Shown piece after piece: positions 14,507-20,241 of a stretch of 36,948 nucleotides of DNA. Origin of the DNA: a virus; IMG/VR virus record IMGVR_UViG_3300017726_000023, positions 1-36,948 of that record; one strand, written 5' to 3'. The stretch's first letter is position 1. Every line of letters begins with the position of its first letter. Both the position numbers and the translations under genes were made by a program. Below the pieces are notes generated by a model. It was not told where the DNA came from and ran no database searches. It saw only the letters and a list, made by a program, of their open reading frames with translations.

Positions 14507-14513
14507 ACGTTAT
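14507..14513 (+). promoter_or_regulatory. ACGTTAT leader element, copy 5
   Basis: CTCACGTTATAAAATAAAAA lies 20 nt before the ATG at 14527. The 3' part is more A-rich than in copies 2-4. Confidence 0.5.
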
Positions 14514-14526
14514 AAAATAAAAACAA

Positions 14527-14772
14527 ATGAAAGTAGTAAAGACGAAACATGATGGTTGGGAATGCGTACCCGAATTCGCTGAGGTAGCTGAAGTGATTAA
14601 CTGTTATCGAGGTACTCTGTTTGAGATAGAGTACATGCAAAGAAAGCTATCGGCAAACGACATCATTGAGGACTTGAAAGATTTATCATTCAGAATATCG
14701 TCAGCGTGTGAAGAATTACAAAGACAAGGCGTAAATGAAATGACATTCGAGACAATAAAAGAATCAGAGTAA
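14527..14772 (+). CDS. Small early protein (81 aa), unknown
   Basis: This 81-aa protein has a short basic start (KVVKTKHDGWECVPEF) and a helical rest (NCYRGTLFEIEYMQRKLSAN and on). It is set off by ACGTTAT elements on both sides, the second starting on the last base of its stop codon. No family was recognised. Confidence 0.65.
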   Translation: MKVVKTKHDGWECVPEFAEVAEVINCYRGTLFEIEYMQRKLSANDIIEDLKDLSFRISSACEELQRQGVNEMTFETIKESE

Positions 14773-14778
14773 CGTTAT
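14772..14778 (+). promoter_or_regulatory. ACGTTAT leader element, copy 6
   Basis: AACGTTATTAATACAAAC begins within the stop codon of the preceding gene and lies 25 nt before the ATG at 14797. Confidence 0.5.
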
Positions 14779-14796
14779 TAATACAAACAAAACAAA

Positions 14797-15417
14797 ATGA
14801 AATATACAGAAACAGACAATCTGGTTTACGAGATGCTTACAGAAAACACAGGAAGCCACATGCTCGATTCGGGTGGTGCTTACGGAAGGCATTGGGAACG
14901 AAACCAAAAGAAAACTATTGATGACTTCAGCAACGAGGAGGAGGAAAACATAGAAGAGATTAGTTGGATTGACAAGGATGATAAGACCCACATTGAATAC
15001 CAAAGAACTGTATCGGTCTTTCACTTCCTAAGCGACTTAGAACTTGACGACATATGCAACGAGTTCAACAGACTGAACACATTATGTAGTGATTGGGAAG
15101 GATTCCATTATGGAGTTTCAGAGGATGCATCCGACTATCTAAAAAGTATCGGTGAGGTAGAGATGAAACATCCGTTCAACACATACAACGAAGATAGCGA
15201 CCTTTCACAGATACTGCAAGGTGCTTGGGTAGAACTAGACGGTGAGCAATACTTACTGCTACAGATTCACAATGGTTGTGACGCAAGGGGTGGGTATACT
15301 GACGCTAAGTTATTCAAACCACACGAAGAGTATCGGATTCATGAGTACCTATCGCAGTACAAATATCAAGATGAGATTATAGAAGACCTAGAACACTTAG
15401 AAAAATACAGCGCATGA
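14797..15417 (+). CDS. Early protein with TGSHMLDSGGAYGRHWE motif
   Basis: This 206-aa protein is the largest of the early small-gene cluster. Near the N-terminus (residues about 16-36) it has a striking 'NTGSHMLDSGGAYGRHWERN' motif, which I recall as recurring in otherwise unannotated phage proteins. The rest is acidic, with a Glu run (NEEEENIEEI) and a Trp/Tyr-rich middle. A later 'NGCDARGGYTDAKLF' segment looks like a second conserved block. His, Asp, Gly and Arg together could suggest a binding or catalytic site, but no known enzyme motif fits. It overlaps the next gene by 4 nt. Confidence 0.7.
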   Translation: MKYTETDNLVYEMLTENTGSHMLDSGGAYGRHWERNQKKTIDDFSNEEEENIEEISWIDKDDKTHIEYQRTVSVFHFLSDLELDDICNEFNRLNTLCSDWEGFHYGVSEDASDYLKSIGEVEMKHPFNTYNEDSDLSQILQGAWVELDGEQYLLLQIHNGCDARGGYTDAKLFKPHEEYRIHEYLSQYKYQDEIIEDLEHLEKYSA

Positions 15418-15596
15418 AAACAAAGAAATTATATTGCTACGCGAAAGACTATAACAAAGTACGCGAAGCACTAACAGAATGGAATGTAAACTTCTCAGAG
15501 CAGGATGGATACTTCAAGCTAAACAATCAAGAAGCAATGACTATCGCTGAGAAACTATGTAACGATAAACTTTTACTCGCAGTAATAACTAATTAA
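15414..15596 (+). CDS. Small early protein (60 aa)
   Basis: This 60-aa protein (KTKKLYCYAKDYNKVREALT) looks like a small alpha/beta fold: strand, helix, strand (VNFSEQDGYFKL), helix. It is coupled to the upstream gene by an ATGA overlap. Function unknown. Confidence 0.65.
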   Translation: MKTKKLYCYAKDYNKVREALTEWNVNFSEQDGYFKLNNQEAMTIAEKLCNDKLLLAVITN

Positions 15597-15609
15597 AAAA
15601 AATATAGAT

Positions 15610-16050
15610 ATGGCACTAGAAATGGTCTTAAACAGAAAACACAAAGTGGTGAATCACGAATATGAACTTGATGCACCCAAGTATTCACTAACCTTAAATC
15701 ATGGTGGTGATGAAATCAAAGTAAAGAATCCTCTGGAGGTAAAGGAAGAGATATTCCATTGGCGAAATGCTTACAAGATTCACGATTGGTTCGTGGAGAA
15801 TGTTCAAGATGGAGACACTATGGGTGGGGAGTTCTTAGTCACCTATGAAAAGTTGAAATCACTAAGGGCTTTTTGCATGAAGATGCTTGAGGAGAAGCTT
15901 GACTCTGTAAATGATGACCCAAACGTCAACATGGATGAGGCACAAATCAACATGACGATAGCAAGCCTTGAGACAATAATCAATGAAGGTAAAAGGTTCT
16001 CAGCTAGAGGACATAGTAACCACCTAACTTATCATTCATCAATAGCATAA
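15610..16050 (+). CDS. Early protein of unknown function (146 aa)
   Basis: This 146-aa protein has a beta-rich start (NHEYELDAPKYSLTLNHGGD) and a helical, charged remainder. 'IHDWFVENVQDG' resembles a short conserved segment seen in small phage and plasmid proteins, without a known role. An A-rich leader precedes the start. An ACGTTAT element follows the stop. Confidence 0.65.
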   Translation: MALEMVLNRKHKVVNHEYELDAPKYSLTLNHGGDEIKVKNPLEVKEEIFHWRNAYKIHDWFVENVQDGDTMGGEFLVTYEKLKSLRAFCMKMLEEKLDSVNDDPNVNMDEAQINMTIASLETIINEGKRFSARGHSNHLTYHSSIA

Positions 16051-16066
16051 TAAATTAATTCAAATC

Positions 16067-16073
16067 ACGTTAT
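16067..16073 (+). promoter_or_regulatory. ACGTTAT leader element, copy 7
   Basis: CACGTTATATATACACT runs directly into the ATG at 16083, 16 nt after the start of the motif. It is the last strong copy found. Confidence 0.5.
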
Positions 16074-16082
16074 ATATACACT

Positions 16083-16295
16083 ATGGGAAAGACAAAAGAA
16101 GAATTTACACGAATGAGAGAGGAGCAATGCGTCTCCTCCTTCGAGTCGAATGACTGCATGAAGGTGATGCAAAACTTCATAGAGGTCAAGGAGAGATACG
16201 AGTACGGTGACATATCAGCTATGGAGTTTGTTCATAGATGCATGGACTTAGCGGAATCGGCTGAAAATTATGGGCTCAAAGACTGGGAATCATGA
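16083..16295 (+). CDS. Small early protein (70 aa)
   Basis: This 70-aa helical protein (GKTKEEFTRMREEQCVSSFE) has acidic and Cys-containing stretches. It is coupled to the next gene by an ATGA overlap at 16292-16295. No family was recognised. Confidence 0.65.
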   Translation: MGKTKEEFTRMREEQCVSSFESNDCMKVMQNFIEVKERYEYGDISAMEFVHRCMDLAESAENYGLKDWES

Positions 16296-16531
16296 AAATA
16301 ATTAACACATTAAAAACTTTGTTGAAGAATCTGTTGACTTTTAGAAAAAAAACCTCGAACTTTGAAAAAGAAAACGCAAGGGAGCGAAAGGCTTATGTCA
16401 ATCTAATCATGCAACAGAGTGTACTCTTAGATGAACACGAAGACTTATTAAAAGCATATGAAGACGCTCTTGAAGATAGCAATGGTAGCACCAATAGTGA
16501 TACTGTGCGCAATATTAAACCCTCTAGTTAA
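16292..16531 (+). CDS. Small coiled-coil early protein (79 aa)
   Basis: This 79-aa protein has a Leu/Lys N-terminus (IINTLKTLLKNLLTFRKK), amphipathic rather than clearly transmembrane, then a charged coiled coil with heptad spacing (about 24-66). The last 48 nt overlap a 32-codon hydrophobic frame in another phase. Confidence 0.65.
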   Translation: MKIINTLKTLLKNLLTFRKKTSNFEKENARERKAYVNLIMQQSVLLDEHEDLLKAYEDALEDSNGSTNSDTVRNIKPSS

Positions 16532-16580
16532 ACTTCAACTGTGGTTGATGAAAGAGGTAGAAACATTCTTAGAACTTTAA
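16482..16580 (+). CDS. Possible 32-aa hydrophobic peptide
   Basis: A frame from ATG at 16482 to TAA at 16580 encodes MVAPIVILCAILNPLVKLQL and a short acidic end, a possible single-pass membrane peptide. It overlaps the preceding gene by 50 nt and ends 15 nt before the annealing-protein gene. There is no supporting leader element, so it may be noise. Confidence 0.25.
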   Translation: MVAPIVILCAILNPLVKLQLWLMKEVETFLEL

Positions 16581-16595
16581 TATAATACAATACAA

Positions 16596-17129
16596 ATGAA
16601 TAATTACAAATTTAAAACCACAAACATACGTGGAAAACAATACGTCGAAGTAAACGAGCGTATTAAATTCTTCAGACAGGAGAACAAGTATCAGAATTGG
16701 ACAATCTCAACAGAGTTCACTGTGCTTAATGATGACCAATGCGTATGCAAGTGCATCGTCGCTGACGAACAGCAAAGAGTAATCGCTACGGGTCATGCAC
16801 ACGAGTTAAAGGCGAGCTCTCACATTAACAAGACAAGCTACGTTGAGAACTGCGAAACATCAGCTGTTGGTCGTGCTCTAGCTATGCTAGGTATCGGTAT
16901 TGATGTGTCCATCGCCTCAGCAAATGAGGTTCAAGATGCTATCGCCAAGCAAAACGCACCAAAGAAAGCCAAGAAAGAAGAATCTGTTGATGCACAGTTC
17001 GACAAGGCGGTATCTTATCTTAAGAAATCTGATGACAAGGCAGATGCTTGGAGCAAAATTGAGAAGCAGAGTAAGTCTAAATTTAGTAAAGAGCAGGTTG
17101 ATACTTTACTAGAACTAAGCGCACAATAA
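16596..17129 (+). CDS. Single-strand annealing protein (ERF/Rad52-like recombinase)
   Basis: This 177-aa protein carries the block typical of phage annealing proteins, 'SYVENCETSAVGRALAMLGIG' at about 81-101, preceded by beta strands (FTVLNDDQCVCKCIVADEQQ). Such proteins pair complementary single strands during recombination-dependent replication. The C-terminal third is a Lys-rich linker and a small helical domain. The next gene is an exonuclease of the RecE/Cas4 type, the usual partner. Its stop and the exonuclease start share a base (TAATG). The family is clear by pattern; the exact subgroup (ERF, Sak or DdrA-like) is not. Confidence 0.8.
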   Translation: MNNYKFKTTNIRGKQYVEVNERIKFFRQENKYQNWTISTEFTVLNDDQCVCKCIVADEQQRVIATGHAHELKASSHINKTSYVENCETSAVGRALAMLGIGIDVSIASANEVQDAIAKQNAPKKAKKEESVDAQFDKAVSYLKKSDDKADAWSKIEKQSKSKFSKEQVDTLLELSAQ

Positions 17130-17893
17130 TGCTGTCGATACAACTAGCAGAGAGCGTAGGGAAGGGACATCTTTCCTATAGCTCCATCAAGTACGCTCTT
17201 CAAGACATGAGATTGTGGGAGATGTACATGAGAGGTCAGCTCAAGAAGGAATCACCTGCGTTGTCATTCGGAAGTATGTATGATTGCTTACTGTTCACTC
17301 CGAAGGATTTCAAGAAGCAGTTCATGATTCTAGACGACAGAAAGATTTGTAAAACCATCGGTGGTCGAGCACCAAAGATGACTAACAAGTACAAGGCGTG
17401 GGCTAAGGACTACAAGGATGAAGCTGATGAGAAAGGTCTGGAGCTTATCTCTCACGATGACTTCACTAAGGCTCAAGAGATGATAGACAGATTAAAGAAG
17501 ACTGGTGTGCTTGAAGAATACTTGAAGGGTGACTATCAGTATGAGTTTAATGAAGAGGTCAATGGGGTTCCTGTAAGAGGATTCCTAGACTGTCTAAACG
17601 AGGGATACATCTCTGATAGTAAGACAACTCAAAGCTTGGACAAGTTTAGATACAATGTATTCAGCTTCGGCTATGACATCCAAGCCTACATCTACTGTGA
17701 GGTACTGGGTAAGGAAAAGTTCTACTGGGTTGCTCAAGAGAAGGCTTACCCATATGCAATCGGTGTGTATGAGGCAAGTTCAGAAACGCTACAGCGTGGT
17801 GCTGAGAAGTTCAACATGGCTGTAGAAAGAATAACAGAATACTTAGATAACAAACAGAACACAGTCACGTTCTACAAGAAAGGAATCATATGA
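17129..17893 (+). CDS. PD-(D/E)XK exonuclease (RecE/Cas4-like)
   Basis: This 254-aa protein shows the core of the RecB/Cas4/RecE nuclease family: 'LSFGSMYDCLLF' (45-56, where relatives often have His in place of D52), catalytic D154 in 'VRGFLDCL', D163-x-K165 in 'ISDSKTT', and Q185-x3-Y189 in 'YDIQAYIYC'. The helical region between (about 85-135) is family-typical. It should resect dsDNA ends to give single strands for the annealing protein encoded just upstream. The gene ends in an ATGA overlap with a small unknown gene. Confidence 0.8.
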   Translation: MLSIQLAESVGKGHLSYSSIKYALQDMRLWEMYMRGQLKKESPALSFGSMYDCLLFTPKDFKKQFMILDDRKICKTIGGRAPKMTNKYKAWAKDYKDEADEKGLELISHDDFTKAQEMIDRLKKTGVLEEYLKGDYQYEFNEEVNGVPVRGFLDCLNEGYISDSKTTQSLDKFRYNVFSFGYDIQAYIYCEVLGKEKFYWVAQEKAYPYAIGVYEASSETLQRGAEKFNMAVERITEYLDNKQNTVTFYKKGII

Positions 17894-18159
17894 ACACACG
17901 ACAACTCATAGAGAAAGCTAGTAAACACTTCGGTGTTGACTTCACTAAGAAGATTACGTTCAGGGATAAGGGATATAGTGAGAAATCAATGGTCGTTTAC
18001 TACGCCAAGTCCGAGCTTCTCATCCCAGTCTTTGAGCTAGAGAAACATCTTCCTAGCAGTTTGAATGAGCTTATACTACTATGGATGTTTGGTGAGCAGA
18101 AGATGTCTGACGTTAAGGAACGAAGACGGTACAAAAATTTTACACAATCAATTAAATAA
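17890..18159 (+). CDS. Small protein between exonuclease and SSB-like gene
   Basis: This 89-aa protein (NTRQLIEKASKHFGVDFTKK) has a mixed fold and a hydrophobic helix near residue 60 (LNELILLWMFG), ending in a basic tail (ERRRYKNFTQSI). Position inside the recombination operon suggests an accessory to exonuclease or annealing protein, but no motif supports this. The start overlaps the exonuclease stop by 4 nt. Confidence 0.65.
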   Translation: MNTRQLIEKASKHFGVDFTKKITFRDKGYSEKSMVVYYAKSELLIPVFELEKHLPSSLNELILLWMFGEQKMSDVKERRRYKNFTQSIK

Positions 18160-18167
18160 TAATCGTT

Positions 18168-18431
18168 ATGAGCGAAAAAAAAAGCAAAGTGTTTGCGGGA
18201 TACACTGAATCCCCAAGAGTAACGCAGAAGATTAGCTTTACTACAGAAGAGCTTGACAACCTCAAGCAATATGCAACAGGAAAGGGTAGGGTATACCTTA
18301 CGATAGTATCCCTTCCAGACAGAGAAGACAACCGCAGGATGAAGGCATTCGCAGAAGTCTATGACCCGAACGCTCCAATGGAACAGGAGAAGAAGGTTAA
18401 CAACATGGCAACAAACGACTTGCCATTTTAG
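18168..18431 (+). CDS. Small protein with SSB-like C-terminal tip (DLPF)
   Basis: This 87-aa protein has a basic start (SEKKSKVFAGYTE), a beta-rich centre (GRVYLTIVSLPDRED) and a flexible end finishing in 'ATNDLPF'. The last residues match the acidic-aromatic tip of bacterial SSB proteins (DDxxPF), which recruits partners. Position after the annealing and exonuclease genes suits a small ssDNA-binding protein. It is shorter than a standard OB-fold SSB (over 110 aa) and the OB fold is not certain. The start is ATG at 18168, preceded by the weak ACGTTAT-like TCGTTAT. Confidence 0.55.
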   Translation: MSEKKSKVFAGYTESPRVTQKISFTTEELDNLKQYATGKGRVYLTIVSLPDREDNRRMKAFAEVYDPNAPMEQEKKVNNMATNDLPF

Positions 18432-18440
18432 TGAGTAAAC

Positions 18441-18468
18441 GGAGGGGGGTTTTTTTCATTTCCCCTCC
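18441..18468. other. GGAGGGG/CCCCTCC hairpin before the tRNA
   Basis: GGAGGGG (18441-18447) and CCCCTCC (18462-18468) can form a 7-bp stem with a 14-nt, T-rich loop. It lies 9 nt after the SSB-like stop and 5 nt before the tRNA, so it may act as a terminator or a processing mark at the tRNA 5' end. Confidence 0.5.
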
Positions 18469-18473
18469 TCCAT

Positions 18474-18547
18474 ACTCTCGTAGCTCAGTTGGATAGAGCA
18501 TCTGCCTTCTAAGCAGACTGTCAAAGGTTCGAATCCTTTCGGGAGTA
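18474..18547 (+). tRNA. tRNA-Arg (anticodon UCU)
   Basis: A full cloverleaf is visible. The acceptor stem is ACTCTCG (18474-18480) with CGGGAGT (18540-18546, one T-G pair). The D-arm is GCTC/GAGC. The anticodon arm is TCTGC/GCAGA with loop CTTCTAA, anticodon TCT at 18508-18510, and the T-arm AAAGG/CCTTT has loop TTCGAAT. The discriminator is A18547 and CCA is not encoded. It reads AGA (and possibly AGG), and the phage genes around it use AGA and AGG very often, so it likely helps late translation. It is flanked on both sides by G/C-rich hairpins. Confidence 0.93.
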
Positions 18548-18590
18548 CGATTCAAGTAAGCCATTTGAATCTTAAGTGTGTACAATTGTA

Positions 18591-18620
18591 AGGGGAGGGT
18601 TTTATTGGTTAACCTCCCTT
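18591..18620 (+). terminator. Hairpin after the tRNA, possible terminator
   Basis: AGGGGAGG (18591-18598) pairs with CCTCCCTT (18613-18620) as an 8-bp stem including one G-T pair, with a T-rich 14-nt loop. The stem ends in TT and is followed by TACTTTCT. It would separate the tRNA from the next gene at 18656. The T-tail is weak. Confidence 0.45.
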
Positions 18621-18655
18621 TACTTTCTAAGATGTTATATTGAAAACAAAAAGCT

Positions 18656-18844
18656 ATGCCTAAGTACAAGTGCGAATGTCACGATAAAACATACACCATC
18701 TCTGATGTGAAGATTAAGATTAAGAATGGTGAGATATACTCAGAGGGAGCCGATTGCCCCAAGTGTGGGAACAACATGAAACTAAGTGAACCAAAGAGTG
18801 GGGTTGCCAACTTCAGTAGCAACTCGATGGGTCAAGTAAGATAG
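18656..18844 (+). CDS. Small zinc-ribbon protein
   Basis: This 62-aa protein has four spaced cysteines: C6-x-C8 near the start ('YKCECHDKTY') and C34-x2-C37 ('DCPKCGNN'), a classic zinc ribbon. The C-terminal tail is Ser/Asn-rich and probably flexible. Such small ribbons may bind DNA, RNA or protein. It lies just after the tRNA at the start of the replication block. The specific role is unknown. Confidence 0.7.
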   Translation: MPKYKCECHDKTYTISDVKIKIKNGEIYSEGADCPKCGNNMKLSEPKSGVANFSSNSMGQVR

Positions 18845-18868
18845 TCCAACAAATTTAATTTAAACAAT

Positions 18869-19081
18869 ATGAGATTCATAAAAAAACTATGGGTTAGGAT
18901 GACTACGCACAAATATATCTATGCGGTAATAGTCAAGACAGTAGACCCACTATTCAATGACTTCGAACCATACGTCTTAGTATCATTCAAGAAATATGAT
19001 GAGGCAATGAAGTTCAAGATAGCAAGACAAGAGGCACATGATGGTGAGTGCCTAGATATAAACAAAGTTTGGTTAACATAA
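18869..19081 (+). CDS. Small basic protein of unknown function
   Basis: This 70-aa protein (RFIKKLWVRMTTHKYIYAVI) has a basic, aromatic N-terminus and a mixed fold. The hydrophobic stretch 'YIYAVIVKTVDPLF' is too short for a sure transmembrane helix. It precedes a two-pass membrane protein gene. No family was recognised. Confidence 0.6.
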   Translation: MRFIKKLWVRMTTHKYIYAVIVKTVDPLFNDFEPYVLVSFKKYDEAMKFKIARQEAHDGECLDINKVWLT

Positions 19082-19093
19082 ATAAAAATAACT

Positions 19094-19315
19094 ATGAGAA
19101 AGTTTGATAACTATTGGGAGTATTTACTCCGTCAAAAACATCCGTGGGCTAGGCTCACAAATGTATGCGTAACACCAATCATATTGGTTATGGCTATGAT
19201 GAAGGCGTTTACTACAGGACAACCATACTTCTGGGTGATATGTTTGTTCGTCACGGTGATGGGATTCCAACAGCACAGACATTACTGGAACAAGTGGAAT
19301 GACAAACATCGTTGA
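19094..19315 (+). CDS. Small two-pass membrane protein
   Basis: This 73-aa protein has two hydrophobic helices, about 23-40 (NVCVTPIILVMAMMKAF) and about 45-60 (YFWVICLFVTVMG), with a basic N-terminus and a His/Trp/Lys-rich C-terminus (HRHYWNKWNDKHR). It could be a membrane factor acting on the host early in infection. It differs from the lysis genes by its place in the early block. No family match. Confidence 0.65.
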   Translation: MRKFDNYWEYLLRQKHPWARLTNVCVTPIILVMAMMKAFTTGQPYFWVICLFVTVMGFQQHRHYWNKWNDKHR

Positions 19316-19318
19316 GCC

Positions 19319-19564
19319 ATGAAGAATTTAGAGATAAAGATTTTTTCGCTGTGCGTCCTACTACAGGAGATGCTTGATGAGACTGAGGGTCACACAAACT
19401 TTAAGCACAAGGTAAGATACCACGTCAACAGCTTACAGAAGGAACTAGACAAGATACTAGACGTTGAGTTTGAAGAGGACAATGTTAGTCTGTTGATTAG
19501 TCACGCAACGAAGTCGTTGGAGTACGTGTTTGACACGATGATAGAAGAAGAAGAAGATAAATAA
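19319..19564 (+). CDS. Small acidic helical protein
   Basis: This 81-aa protein (KNLEIKIFSLCVLLQEMLDE) is helical and ends in a run of acidic residues (DTMIEEEEDK). The gene starts 3 nt after the stop of the membrane-protein gene. Function unknown. Confidence 0.65.
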   Translation: MKNLEIKIFSLCVLLQEMLDETEGHTNFKHKVRYHVNSLQKELDKILDVEFEEDNVSLLISHATKSLEYVFDTMIEEEEDK

Positions 19565-19580
19565 AAACAAAACATTAGAA

Positions 19581-20195
19581 ATGAATATATTCGAAGAGTT
19601 GAAGAGGGACTACCTCATCAAAATCGGGATGAAGGAGATTCCCGAAAACAGACAAGCCAGTAGCGTTGAAGCAAGAGCTGCACTATCCAATGCCATGATA
19701 CCATATTGCAGGCTGAAGAACATTGGACCACTGTGGAATCTTGACAGGAGCACAATCCACAACTACAAGAACAAGCACACAACATACATCAGAACTTCCG
19801 CAAACTATAGACGTTGGTTTTATTTGGCTTCCGAGATTGTAGAACAAAAGATTAATCAACAACCATATCAAACTTTTCTTTCTAAATCAAAGATGGCAGA
19901 GAGAGACAATCAACAACTGGTAACAATATCTAAAACTATAGAAATATTAACTCAAATTCATGGGAAAATCAAGCAAAGAGTTCGACCAAATAAATCCAAT
20001 TCACTACAAGAAGTACACGCAAGAAGTCTGGAAGATTATGCTCAAGGTCTGGGGCAAGGAAGCGTACATAGCATTCTGCGAGATGAACAGTTTCAAGTAT
20101 CGGATGAGAGCAGGGGACAAGCCGACAGCATCAATCGAGAAGGACATAGAGAAAGCGAGATGGTACGAACAACTGGCAAATCGTCTGCGCAATGA
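19581..20195 (+). CDS. DnaA-domain-IV-like DNA-binding protein with overprinted C-terminus
   Basis: This 204-aa protein has, in residues about 25-93, the form of the DnaA domain IV (Trp-repressor-like helix-turn-helix): 'SVEARAALSNAMIPYCRLKN', then 'NLDRSTIHNYKNKHTTYI', similar to DnaA '…DHTTVLHACRKI'. It could bind a phage origin. After about residue 127 the composition becomes Gln/Arg/Ser/Gly-rich because the frame overlaps the DUF3310 gene (19960-20241) in another phase. The stop overlaps the primase-helicase start (ATGA at 20192-20195), which suggests that this long frame is really used. The real size could be checked by mass spectrometry. Confidence 0.65.
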   Translation: MNIFEELKRDYLIKIGMKEIPENRQASSVEARAALSNAMIPYCRLKNIGPLWNLDRSTIHNYKNKHTTYIRTSANYRRWFYLASEIVEQKINQQPYQTFLSKSKMAERDNQQLVTISKTIEILTQIHGKIKQRVRPNKSNSLQEVHARSLEDYAQGLGQGSVHSILRDEQFQVSDESRGQADSINREGHRESEMVRTTGKSSAQ

Positions 20196-20241
20196 AGGAA
20201 AAGAAGGTAACAATATATCCGACAATATATCGAACACATGA
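19960..20241 (+). CDS. DUF3310-like protein
   Basis: This 93-aa protein follows the DUF3310 pattern: 'INPIHYKKYTQEVWKIMLKV', then 'FCEMNSFKYRMRAGDK', then 'IEKDIEKARWYEQL', matching the family signatures NPxHY, NxxKYxxRxxxK and DxxKAxWYL. DUF3310 (nucleotide kinase-like) is widespread in phages and its role is not settled. The gene starts inside the DnaA-IV-like gene in another frame (236 nt shared) and overlaps the primase-helicase by 50 nt, so three frames meet near 20192-20195. The family signature makes it more certain than the overlapping tail. Confidence 0.8.
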   Translation: MGKSSKEFDQINPIHYKKYTQEVWKIMLKVWGKEAYIAFCEMNSFKYRMRAGDKPTASIEKDIEKARWYEQLANRLRNEGKEGNNISDNISNT

